Below are positions 6,819 to 16,400 of a stretch of DNA of 64,000 nucleotides, piece by piece. A program made the translations under genes and the position numbers. The notes below the pieces were generated by a model, which was given only the letters and a program-made list of their open reading frames with translations, was not told where the DNA came from and did no database searches. The number at the start of each line of letters is the position of its first letter. Position 1 is the first letter of the stretch. The stretch comes from DAIPJH01 sp036770365 (GTDB lineage Bacteria > Pseudomonadota > Alphaproteobacteria > Rickettsiales > UBA998): the NCBI GenBank assembly GCA_036770365.1, contig DAIPJH010000008.1:1-64000 (forward strand), in the 5' to 3' direction.

Positions 6819-7706
6819 ATGGTTGGTTTCAACACCGATCATTACTTCCACATTGGAGAGGCGCATCTTGGTCAGGGCTTGCCCTGTCAGGACTTTGCCT
6901 ACTCTGAAGTGGTGGGTGATGCAGCCTTCGCTATCGTTGCGGACGGCTGTAGCACGGGAGGCATGACGGACGTCGGCTCACGTGTTGTCGCTCTAGCTGC
7001 CGCGCAAGCGGTGCGAGAGTACGCACAAGGGCTAGCAAGCGATGTAGGGGAAATCTCTGCATTGATCCGTTCAGCCACACTGGTCACTATGTCCACCGTT
7101 CGACGCACGCTCGCACTGCACCAGCAAGATCTGCTGGCAACGTGTGTGTATGCTGCGGTGACTCCAGCAGGTGGATTCGTTCATTTGCAAGGTGATGGTG
7201 TGGTGGCATTCAAGTATGTGACGGGGCAGATCATTTTGCTTCGTTATGACTGGGATGACAACATGCCGTGTTACCCCGTATATGGCTTCAACAACTTTGT
7301 GCAGTTTATTGCTGCTCAGGGTGGCGATGCCACAGCACAACGGCTGCATATTGAATCGTGGGAATATAACCCTGATACACAGCAGTTCGTGCATGTCGAC
7401 ACAGAAGGAGTTGCGCTGGGAAATGCCGTTCGCGGTCTGACCTTGCCAATCATGCCTGAAGTCTTGGCCAATGGTCTTGAGTTCGTTGCTGTCTTTACTG
7501 ATGGTGTCACTCAGATCGAAGGACAGGACTGGAAACAAGCAGTGATTGATCTGCTGGCGTTCAAGAATGTGGCAGGTGCGTTTGCCAAACGGCGAATGAT
7601 CCGACACATCAAGGATAGCCAGAAATCAGGCAGAGGCCCGATGGATGACATTGCTTACAGTGTGATTCGTATCGCGGAAGGAGGGCAACATGCAACTCAG
7701 CCGTAG
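6819..7706 (+). CDS. PP2C-type serine/threonine phosphatase
   Basis: A 295-residue metal-dependent protein phosphatase. PP2C signature residues are visible: QDFAY (Asp25), VADGCSTGG (Asp42-Gly43), GDGVVAF, FTDGV and a C-terminal DDIAYSVIRI carrying the metal-binding aspartate pair. It is predicted to act on phosphoproteins of the same triad, reversing the kinase encoded next. The start follows TAAGGAG (about 7 nt spacing). Its end overlaps the kinase gene by 17 nt, strongly implying co-translation and a paired function. Codon use is G+C-rich like the rest of the cluster. Confidence 0.88.
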   Translation: MVGFNTDHYFHIGEAHLGQGLPCQDFAYSEVVGDAAFAIVADGCSTGGMTDVGSRVVALAAAQAVREYAQGLASDVGEISALIRSATLVTMSTVRRTLALHQQDLLATCVYAAVTPAGGFVHLQGDGVVAFKYVTGQIILLRYDWDDNMPCYPVYGFNNFVQFIAAQGGDATAQRLHIESWEYNPDTQQFVHVDTEGVALGNAVRGLTLPIMPEVLANGLEFVAVFTDGVTQIEGQDWKQAVIDLLAFKNVAGAFAKRRMIRHIKDSQKSGRGPMDDIAYSVIRIAEGGQHATQP

Positions 7707-9429
7707 TACGCAATTTACACTTGAGGGACTTGGCGTCTTGTCCATTTCCCCTAATGACCACGTCGCTACTGGCGGCGAGGGATCCATCTATCGCAAGGCA
7801 GGAACAGTCATCAAACTGTACACCGATGCAGGCAAGATGGAGCGCGATGGCATGTCTGGGAAGATAGGCCGGCTTGCGCGATTAAACCACCCGTTCATCG
7901 TGGGACCTAAAGGTCTGGTTCTTGGCAACAAGGGACAGGCAGTGGGTTATTACATGAACTGGGCGGAAGGACAGCCTCTGTCACGTGTCTTCACCAATGA
8001 CTTCCGTCAACGTGAGGGCATCACAGACAAGCACGCAGCTCAACTTGTTGAGCATATGCGTGATGTGACGCGGTTCGCTCACGATCATGCCACGTTCATG
8101 GTCGATCCGAACGAGCTGAACTGGCTGGCCGTACTCGGAGGGAAAACACCAGAGCCTCGTGCTTTGGATGTGGACTCTTGGGTCATCGAAGGAAACATAC
8201 CGGCAACGGTACCCAAGATGCCCAGTATCCGAGATTGGCATAGCCCACTTGTCAGCCGCGAAAGCGACTGGTTTGCATGGGCGGCTGTCACGTTCCAAGT
8301 CTTCACAGGCATTCACCCTTACAAGGGTGGTCTCGATGGGTACAAACCATCCGAGATGGAACGAAGGATGAAAGACAAGGCCTCGGTTTTCACATCGGGG
8401 ATACGTCTCAATCAAGCGGTGCGTCCGTTTGATTGCATCCCAGCCAAGCTACGGATGTGGTATGAAGCTGCATTCCAACAAGGGGAACGCTCGATTCCCC
8501 CCTCGCCGTTCGACACGACAACTGTGCTGCCCAAAGCAGCAAAGGTCAAACGAGTGGCAACGACGGTAACGGGAACACTGGTCTATGATCAGCTCTACCG
8601 TGCGCCGACGTCTCAAGACCATGCGGTACGTATTTTTTCGTGTGGTCTGGTCTTGCTTGGATCAGGCAAGCTCTACGACTTGGACTCCAAGCGTATCGTC
8701 GGGGCGGTTTCGTCTTCGACGTGCGAAGTGGTAAGAGTTGAAGGCTACTGGCTCATTGCAGACAAAAAGAATGGCACATGGGTATTTTCGTGCATCAATG
8801 CAAACAGCTTAAACAGCACCGACCTCACGGTCACGCTGCAAGGGCATCAAGCAGTGACGCAAGGAAATCGGATGTTCATGGTCACAGACCAAGGACTGAT
8901 GGAACTTAAACTCATGTTCTTTGCAAAACCGACTTTGTCAACTGGTCAAACGTGGGGAGCAATGCTCAACTCGACACACTGGTTTGAAGGAGTTGGTATA
9001 CAGCAAGGGCTAGGGGCAACCTTTGTCTTTGTGCCATTCTCGGACAGTGCCTGCGCGCAAGTGCGGGTAAAAGAGCTTGATAGGTTGACTCCTGTGTCGG
9101 CGAAAGCGGGAAACCGCTTTGTCACCGTCATGTGTGTTGATCGCAATGGTGAATACCAAAAGTTCGAACTGTCCTTCTCGGCAGACTACAAAACCTATAC
9201 GCTGTGGCAAGGCGAGGCCGAAAGCCCCGAACTCAACCTTGCTATTTTGCCAAAAGGTGTCATGGCGACCATTGTGCAAGATACGAAGCTTCATCTCTTC
9301 GTGCCAAGCAACGGCAGCCTCAAGACTGTCGAAGATACGGGCATTTCTACCAAAATGGCTCTGGGCAACTGGGGTGACAAGGTGGTGTACATTCTAGACG
9401 GCAACGTCTGGTCCGTCCGTATGAAGTGA
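7690..9429 (+). CDS. TerY-P-type protein kinase with C-terminal propeller-like domain
   Basis: A 579-residue protein. The N-terminal ~280 residues are kinase-like: a glycine-rich loop (ATGGEGSIYRKAG), a lysine in VIKLYTD, a catalytic-loop equivalent in VDPNELNWLAV, and ALDVDSW in the DFG position. The usual HRD is replaced by V-D-P, as in divergent lipopolysaccharide/TerY-P kinases. The remaining ~280 residues show repeated short beta-strand blocks and look like a beta-propeller or sensor module, not the zinc ribbon seen in some relatives. It overlaps the PP2C gene and ends just before a strong terminator, so it is the last gene of the operon. Active kinase function is probable but not certain. 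Confidence 0.78.
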   Translation: MQLSRSTQFTLEGLGVLSISPNDHVATGGEGSIYRKAGTVIKLYTDAGKMERDGMSGKIGRLARLNHPFIVGPKGLVLGNKGQAVGYYMNWAEGQPLSRVFTNDFRQREGITDKHAAQLVEHMRDVTRFAHDHATFMVDPNELNWLAVLGGKTPEPRALDVDSWVIEGNIPATVPKMPSIRDWHSPLVSRESDWFAWAAVTFQVFTGIHPYKGGLDGYKPSEMERRMKDKASVFTSGIRLNQAVRPFDCIPAKLRMWYEAAFQQGERSIPPSPFDTTTVLPKAAKVKRVATTVTGTLVYDQLYRAPTSQDHAVRIFSCGLVLLGSGKLYDLDSKRIVGAVSSSTCEVVRVEGYWLIADKKNGTWVFSCINANSLNSTDLTVTLQGHQAVTQGNRMFMVTDQGLMELKLMFFAKPTLSTGQTWGAMLNSTHWFEGVGIQQGLGATFVFVPFSDSACAQVRVKELDRLTPVSAKAGNRFVTVMCVDRNGEYQKFELSFSADYKTYTLWQGEAESPELNLAILPKGVMATIVQDTKLHLFVPSNGSLKTVEDTGISTKMALGNWGDKVVYILDGNVWSVRMK

Positions 9430-9460
9430 TCCTATGTAGCTAAACCCTGCATAGGTGGAA

Positions 9461-9493
9461 AACCTCGGAAGCAATTCCGAGGTTTTTCTTTTT
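9461..9493 (+). terminator. Strong intrinsic terminator
   Basis: AACCTCGGAA (9461-9470), loop GCAA, TTCCGAGGTT (9475-9484), then a T-rich tract. It is a perfect 10-bp stem. It closes the nicotinamidase/TerY-P operon and separates it from box C and the NAD operon. Confidence 0.92.
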
Positions 9494-9519
9494 AATGCTC
9501 ATTAATCTTTTAGTGACAA

Positions 9520-9564
9520 TGTCATCAAATCTTCATATAACCCGACTGGTTATTATGTTACTCT
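9520..9564 (+). promoter_or_regulatory. Box C: direct-repeat site before the NAD operon
   Basis: TGTCAT (9520-9525), CAAAT, CTTCAT (9531-9536), then 22 bp to TACTCT (9559-9564). TATTAT at 9551 is an alternative -10. It shares 16 identical bases with box B. Placed directly behind a strong terminator, it is the obvious start of the NAD salvage operon. Confidence 0.5.
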
Positions 9565-9598
9565 CTCGTTCGTGTTTTTAGATTAATGGAGAGTTCTA

Positions 9599-10336
9599 AT
9601 GGCTGACGAGCCTAACCAGATCGACATCATGGGTGCGATTACGACACGATATCCAGATGCAACCCCTCAGCAAATAAGAAATGCCTTGGAAGGGTTTATT
9701 GCACAATCCTATGCCGATGGGGGATTGCCAAATTATTCTAGCTTAACAGCTCCAACATTACACAAAGTAAAAACCACGACCGTAGGCTCTTTTGTTGTAT
9801 GTTATGGCATGGATACAGGTATCAAACGTGAGCCTGTGGTTGTACTGATTGAGAGATCCGAAAAAGGCCCTAATGGAGAACCGCGATATGGCGTGTTGGG
9901 TGGTTATACAGAACTTGGCAACAACCATACAGCTGGCGAACAACCCAAAGAAGGTGCGGTAAGAGAGCTTAAAGAAGAAGCACTTGACGACCAAGGCAAA
10001 CCCATTATCTCGCCAAGTCCAGACCGACTAAAGATTCTGATGAGTGGCATTGATTATAAAAACCCTGCACTTCCGACTAATTATAATGGTCATTCATTAG
10101 CTTTAGAAGCTCAAGAATTAACAGCGTTGAAATTACATGCTGACAAATTAGAAAATGATACTGATTATCGTGCGGCAGTCACACAGCAAAGCAACGGAGA
10201 AGTGGCAAACGTACGCATCATGCCGCTTGCAGAAGTGGTAAAGATGCCTGCTGAAAGTTTTAATTATCCACATGAATTCACAGCAATACAAACATTAGCG
10301 CAAGAACTGCAAACGCAGATCGGTCCTCGCCGATAA
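9599..10336 (+). CDS. Nudix hydrolase
   Basis: A 245-residue protein with a Nudix core. The box reads G-E (113-114) then AVRELKEEAL, giving the catalytic REUxEE as Arg122-Glu123 and Glu126-Glu127. The Gly-x5-Glu part carries a small deviation. An N-terminal ~55-residue helical extension precedes the Nudix domain. Nudix enzymes cleave nucleoside diphosphates linked to other groups. Being first in an NAD salvage operon, this one may act on NAD(H), ADP-ribose or a pathway by-product; the substrate cannot be read from sequence. GGAGAG lies before ATG 9599. The stop is 28 bp before the next gene start. Confidence 0.85.
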   Translation: MADEPNQIDIMGAITTRYPDATPQQIRNALEGFIAQSYADGGLPNYSSLTAPTLHKVKTTTVGSFVVCYGMDTGIKREPVVVLIERSEKGPNGEPRYGVLGGYTELGNNHTAGEQPKEGAVRELKEEALDDQGKPIISPSPDRLKILMSGIDYKNPALPTNYNGHSLALEAQELTALKLHADKLENDTDYRAAVTQQSNGEVANVRIMPLAEVVKMPAESFNYPHEFTAIQTLAQELQTQIGPRR

Positions 10337-10364
10337 CATGCAATTTAAATCACAAGGGGCTTTT

Positions 10365-13145
10365 ATGGGTTATTTGAATGATAGCTATCGGAATCTAAAT
10401 CCACTTAAAACTGATATGTATCAGGTTACCATGGCAAAAGGATATTTTGACCAAGGTCGTCAAGACGAAAAAGCATCTTTCTATATGCATTGGCGCAAGC
10501 CACCTTTTGGTGGAGGCTATACCGTGGCGGCAGGTCTTGAGGGTGTCTCGGACTTCTTGAAAAATTTCAAATTCTCTGATGACGATATAAACTACCTTAA
10601 ATCTATTGAGCAAGAAGGCAAGCGACTATTTCCAGATAATTTCCTAGATTACTTAAAAAATACTAAGCTCGAATTAGATGTAGATGCCGTTCCTGAGGGT
10701 ACAGTCATGACTGGTTCTGGGCCTGTTGTCCGTATTACAGGTCCTTTGGTGCAATGCCAATTAGTTGAATCCGCAATTTTAAATATTGTCAACTCCTCTT
10801 CCATGGTTGCAACACGCGCAGCGCGCATCAATGAAGCATCTGGAGGCAAAGCCATTTTTGCTGACTTTTCTTTAAGAAGAGCTCCAACTCTAGATTCTGG
10901 TATTGCAAGATCATCCTATATTGGTGGGGGCAAGGCTGTAGCAGACATGGACGCAGCGCGGCTACTTGGCATTCCAGCAACTGGCACGATGGCACATAGC
11001 TGGATCATGAGTTATCAAAAGAAAAATGATGAAAGCACAGGCAAAAAACTTACCAATAGTGATGTTGAATTAGAAGCATTTCGCGCTTACATTGACAGCA
11101 TGCCAACCAACACGGTTTTGCTGGTTGATACCTTTGATCCCGTGCAGGGGATCAAAAATGCGATTCAAGCCTCAATAGAAAAAGGTGTAAAACTTAATGG
11201 TGTGCGCATTGATTCTGGTGATTTATATGATTTAGCACTGAAAGCGAATGAACTTCTTGGAGAGGCAGCAAAAACTCATCCAGATTTATTCAAAAATAGC
11301 AAAGTATATCTTACAAACGATCTGGACGAACATAAAATTCAAGAGTTTTATACGCGTAGTATGGATGAACGTCACATCCCATTTCCTGATAATATTGTTT
11401 ATGGGGTCGGCACTGCTCTTGGTAACCCTGGTCCACTCGGTGGTGTGTACAAAATATCTGCACATTCTCATGGCGTAGAAATTGCGACCTTAGCTGGCAG
11501 TGAAGCAGAGATGGTTAGAACAATGAAAGTTGCGGGCGTCGACCCTCAAGACCCTACGTTGCCGGGATATAAGTCTTCTTTACCCGGAATTGCACTAGAT
11601 ACTCTCCGCTTAAAAGATCAAGAGGGGAAATTCTTAGGTGACGTCATTGTAGACACAGCATTAGCAGGTGGAAAAGATGAATGCGTAAAAGAGATCTTGT
11701 CACGTGGGCAGGCAATCAATATTCATGATAACCGCTCCATGGTCAAATTGCCTGAGCATGCGGATGCGGATCTGCTATTAAAACCAGTATTTGCTAAAGG
11801 CGAATATGTTTATCAAGAGCCAGCGAAAAAAGAAGCCTATAAAGGCGGGCCATTAGTTACAGACCTTAGCATCATTCAAGCCTATGCTAACAAACAGCGC
11901 AGTAGTTTGCCCCAAGGAGTGCGTTATTTACGTGAACCAGATCGTTATCCCCTCTTTTTAGATCCCCGCATCAATGAAGAACGACGTTCTATTCTTGCTA
12001 AAATGAATGAAATCCCTACAGAACAAAAAACACAAGATATTGACGTCTTTATTGATGTACAAAATGGCTTTGCACAAAAAGACATCCCCATTCCAGAGGG
12101 TGGTTCTCTGTATGTCCCTGAAGGCGAAAAAACGGCCAAAAAGGTTGGTCATATGTTAGAAAACACAACTGATGGCATTATCATTCTCAGCCAAGACTTC
12201 CATCCTGAGAATCATATTAGTTTCGTTACTAACCACTCTGGAGTAATGGAATATCGTTATAAAAAACTCAAGGAAATGGGGCAGCCAGAATCTGAGGCAC
12301 TCAATCCACTCATACTACCCTTTGATGAATTAGTATTAGATAAAAAAGGAGCTATCTTAGGTATCAAAGACGGAGATCGCGTGCGCAAAGTGATACTTGC
12401 CAGTAAAGAAGGAAAAGCAGATGGCTTTGAACCATCAAAAACAGATAAAGGAAGGATTATCAGTGTATTAGATGAATATTTAGATACGCCATTCTCCGAG
12501 CTAAAAGGCTGTTCCACACAAATGTTATGGAATCCACATTGTGTCGCAGGCACACGTAGCGCAGAATTTTCACCAGACATGAACCTTCCTGTAGGCTTAA
12601 CACAGTTATTAGCAAGTGACACAACTAGCCCACGACTAGATTTTCATGATGATGCAACAGGTAACCATTTTTATGTAGTGCGTAAGGGAATGAACTCAGA
12701 GCTAGATAGTTACGGCATCGGCTTAGAAAATGATAAAAACACAGAAACCTCAGCAGCACAGGTATTTAAAGAAATTGCACAACAATTAAAAGAAGATGAT
12801 TATAAAAAAGTAAGAGTAAACATTGGTGGATTAGCCAGCAACTTCTGTGTTGAGTTTTCCCATAATAATGTTTGCGACATGCTGAAACCTGCGCTCCGCA
12901 CACGTGGCATTGAAAGTGAAGTCAGCTATTTATACGATATAAGCCATGGCATTCCTATCCCTGGTGGCATCAAAGAACCGTTTAGCTTAGATGGCGCACC
13001 TGCACGTATGGCTGCCTATGATAAAGGTAGTCCGACGAATATTCGTTATTCTGGTGACATACTCCGTCATCGCAAACCAGAACTCCATGCTCATGGAGCT
13101 GCACATATTTCAGGTGAACCAGCCCTTGGGCATCACTTACAGTAA
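10365..13145 (+). CDS. Nicotinate phosphoribosyltransferase-nicotinamidase fusion
   Basis: A 926-residue two-enzyme polypeptide. Residues ~10-500 are nicotinate phosphoribosyltransferase (PncB type): NPLKTDMYQVTMAKGYF at the start, FSLRRAP, GTMAHSWIM, VLLVDTFDP and VRIDSGDLYD, the PRPP/NaMN site. From ~555 a nicotinamidase-like hydrolase follows: catalytic Asp in FIDVQNGF, metal site in DFHPENHISF, WNPHCVAGT, and nucleophile Cys ~828 in GGLASNFCVEF. One protein would therefore convert nicotinamide to nicotinate and then to nicotinate mononucleotide. ATG 10365 is preferred because AAGGGG precedes it; ATG 10338 would add nine residues. It lies between the Nudix and NMNAT-NadE genes. Confidence 0.9.
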   Translation: MGYLNDSYRNLNPLKTDMYQVTMAKGYFDQGRQDEKASFYMHWRKPPFGGGYTVAAGLEGVSDFLKNFKFSDDDINYLKSIEQEGKRLFPDNFLDYLKNTKLELDVDAVPEGTVMTGSGPVVRITGPLVQCQLVESAILNIVNSSSMVATRAARINEASGGKAIFADFSLRRAPTLDSGIARSSYIGGGKAVADMDAARLLGIPATGTMAHSWIMSYQKKNDESTGKKLTNSDVELEAFRAYIDSMPTNTVLLVDTFDPVQGIKNAIQASIEKGVKLNGVRIDSGDLYDLALKANELLGEAAKTHPDLFKNSKVYLTNDLDEHKIQEFYTRSMDERHIPFPDNIVYGVGTALGNPGPLGGVYKISAHSHGVEIATLAGSEAEMVRTMKVAGVDPQDPTLPGYKSSLPGIALDTLRLKDQEGKFLGDVIVDTALAGGKDECVKEILSRGQAINIHDNRSMVKLPEHADADLLLKPVFAKGEYVYQEPAKKEAYKGGPLVTDLSIIQAYANKQRSSLPQGVRYLREPDRYPLFLDPRINEERRSILAKMNEIPTEQKTQDIDVFIDVQNGFAQKDIPIPEGGSLYVPEGEKTAKKVGHMLENTTDGIIILSQDFHPENHISFVTNHSGVMEYRYKKLKEMGQPESEALNPLILPFDELVLDKKGAILGIKDGDRVRKVILASKEGKADGFEPSKTDKGRIISVLDEYLDTPFSELKGCSTQMLWNPHCVAGTRSAEFSPDMNLPVGLTQLLASDTTSPRLDFHDDATGNHFYVVRKGMNSELDSYGIGLENDKNTETSAAQVFKEIAQQLKEDDYKKVRVNIGGLASNFCVEFSHNNVCDMLKPALRTRGIESEVSYLYDISHGIPIPGGIKEPFSLDGAPARMAAYDKGSPTNIRYSGDILRHRKPELHAHGAAHISGEPALGHHLQ

Positions 13146-13149
13146 CAAT

Positions 13150-13425
13150 ATGAACTTTACTTCTCGCCTCAGCCCACGCAATAACACGCCCACCAGCAGC
13201 ACCCATCATGTGGTACTCATTAAGCATTTGCGCGATAACTCAGGTCGTCTTGCATGGTACTTTGTAAAAATCGCGACAACAAAATATGCGGCATTTAAAC
13301 GTCAATTAGAACAGAAAAACGTTGATCTATCCTCATATGGAGAGGTTCTCGCTAGTGGTTATGGAGAACAACCACCTCTTCGCGTTCAACAGCGTATGAC
13401 CCGTGTATATGGTTTTAAGGAATAA
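13150..13425 (+). CDS. Small unknown protein inside the NAD operon
   Basis: A 91-residue ORF fills the gap between the two large fusion genes (5 bp after one, 2 bp before the next). It is basic and aromatic, with HHVVLIKHL, LAWYFVKIATTKYAAFKRQL and a C-terminal RVQQRMTRVYGFKE. No family is recognised and no ribosome-binding site is obvious, so translation may be coupled to the upstream gene. The tight packing argues that it is real and belongs to the pathway, for example as a binding partner of one of the fusion enzymes. Confidence 0.6.
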   Translation: MNFTSRLSPRNNTPTSSTHHVVLIKHLRDNSGRLAWYFVKIATTKYAAFKRQLEQKNVDLSSYGEVLASGYGEQPPLRVQQRMTRVYGFKE

Positions 13426-13427
13426 TC

Positions 13428-16400
13428 ATGACGTCTATGCACTATACAGATTTTGAAACCCCAAAAGAACATGGCATTCAGTACATGTTGGCAGTCGGGC
13501 GTAGACAACCGATGCATCAAGCTCATCTACGTACTCTTTCACGTATTATGGAGCAAGGATACACGCCAATCATTGTCATAGGATCAACCAACAAAGCGGA
13601 GAAAGTGAATGGCTTAACAGATAACCTCTTTGAACCAGTTTCAAACCCCTTAACACTGGAAGATCAGCGTACACAGATCAGGCAAGCTCTTGCAGGCAAG
13701 CAAGAAGGAAAGGACTACCATATGGTATCTTTCCCTGATTTAGGTGACAATGATGCTTGGAATCATGCGTTGACAGATTGCCTTAAGGGGCAGATAGAAA
13801 TTGATGGTAAATATCCTAATCTTCTAGGAAAAACGGCATTTCACTTCATTGGAAAACCTGAAGACAAAAAACCCCGCCGCTTCGTATCGCCTGATGGAGA
13901 AAGCAAAGAAGTACTTGCGTATTTTTGGGAGGACACTTTTGACAAACTTGGACTACCTGTACTTACAGATTCACTCTATCCTGATCTACCAAAAGGACTA
14001 TCTGCCACTTATTTACGCTCTTTAGACTTGAACCACCTTAGTACATCGGATCGCGCACTCTTTGCTGCGCCTGATTTCATTATAGAACGCGCCAACCAAG
14101 CGCGTAATGCAAATCCAGAAAAAGATGCCCTGAGAGAATTACCTGTGACCTTACTAGACATTTCACTAGAACGCCTCGCAAAAGAAAAAAAGATTTCCAC
14201 ACGATCTATTATTGCTGCTGCGCAAGAACATGGCGAAGAATTATCTATAGACACATTACGCGATGCTGCACGTCGCCTCAATGGGAGCATGCATCAATCC
14301 GTTCCAACCGTCTCACTGAAGGTTGCTTCGGCCAGCCTTAATCAAACCGTCTATGATTTCGCAACAAATGTGCCAAACATCATGCATGCCATTGATAAAG
14401 CAGTAGAAGATGGAGCGGATGTCCTCGCACTCGAAGAACTCGGACTCACAGGATACTCAGCCGATGATTATCATCAGTGGAATAAAAGTAACGATGAAGT
14501 ATGGAAACATATTCAGCTAATTGCACGCTATGCGAACGCAAAGAATCCCAATTTAATTATCTCTCTTGGAACGCCTTGGCACTACGCTGATAAATCAGCA
14601 CATGCAAGCGATGCGCTTTATAATCTCAATAATCGCCCTTATAACACACAGATGACAATTACTGGTGGCAAAGTTATAGCCATTGCAGCAAAATCTATCC
14701 TTGCGGATGGTGCAGCAGAATATGAACCACGTCAATTCCGCAACTGGCCATTTGAAAAAGGCACGATTCCTGTCACATTGCCTGATGGTAGTACTGTTCC
14801 TTTTGGAAAACCCATTACATCGTTTGGAGAAGATGGAAAACGTATCACGCTTGCACATGAAATCTGTGCAGAGGGTTGGCCAGGCGTCAACGACGATTTA
14901 ACTATCAATGCACGTGAACAAACACAAGCACGCCATATTGCAAAGCAAGCACAAACACACGATTTAAGTCTTGTTCTCAACCCAAGCGCAAGCAAACCCC
15001 AACCTGCGATCAACAAGGAAAGGATTCGTGCTGAAGGCTTATGCCAACAAGGTTCGCATTATTGCGGAGCATTTGTATACACCAATTTTTTAGGCTCAGG
15101 GTCTGGGACTTATGCAGCGGAAGGAAGCCAAATTTTTGCTCAAGATGGAAAGATAATCCATCGTGGGCAACGCTACCATTTTGGAGATGTTTCATACAGT
15201 AGTGCTGTGATGGACGTTCCATTAGCTGAAAGAGGCGTTCCAGATGCGGTAGCACCGCATCTTTTTCATACCCACTCTGTCCAGCATATTGGTAAAGAAG
15301 CTGATTTTGAAAGTGCTACCAAAGACCACCTCATGTTAGAAGAATATGCGCGTACAATTTCTCTTTGGCTGCGTGATTATATGAGCAAACAACCATGGCC
15401 ATGTCAGGGCTTTGTGATTTCACTTTCTGGAGGAAAAGACTCAGCTTATGGCGCAATTGCCGTAACCACCATGGTAGATTTAGAAGTTCAAGAAAATGGA
15501 ATTGATGGATTTTTTAAGCATTTTCCAAAATTAGCATATAAAGATGAAGTACTTAAAGTTTTTGAAGAACACGGCCAAGAGGCTGCCGTTGATGCTATCA
15601 AAAAGCACTTATTGACCTGCGTTTATCTACCCACTGACAACAGCTCAGAACGCACTCAAAATGCTGCTCGATTCCTTATCGAAGGCGGTAAATCAGCTGA
15701 TGGAACTCATGTCAAAGGAATCGGAGGCAACTTTTATGTTGCGCCAAAACAACGTGTATTGGACGAAGAAATCATTGCATATAGCGGACTTAATGTAGAT
15801 GCGGTTGCTACAATGTATAAAGATCTTATCCTCAATAACATGGAACATGCAGATTCAGTACGTGATCTTCCTGACACGTTACAGCATGATATTGCCGCCG
15901 CAGAAATTGTTCGCACCATTAAAACATACATCAACGCCCCCCTTAACTCTCACCCTGTGCTACCACATTATCTATCTGAACAGTGTGTCAAGCCTATCCC
16001 AACATGGGCAAATCCAAAAGATGATGTGACCTTACAAAATATCCAAGCACGGGTACGGTTACCAACACCATGGACGCTCGCCAACAAGGAGGGTAAACTC
16101 GCCTTAGTTACGTCTAATGAATCAGAGGCAGTACTTGGCTATACCACAGCGGGAGGCGATATGCATATGGGAGGGGCAAACCCTATTGGCGGCGTTCCCA
16201 AAGAAGACATCACTCGTAGCCTACAATACTTTGAACATCATGGGTTAAATGGCTCATCTCCCATCCCTACGCTACACTTTATAAATAATGAAAAACCATC
16301 AGCAGAATTACGCAAAGAATCCACGGGAACATCCCCACAAACTGACGAAGATGATCTTGGCTTTACCTATGCACAATCTAAAATAATGGAAAATCTCCTA

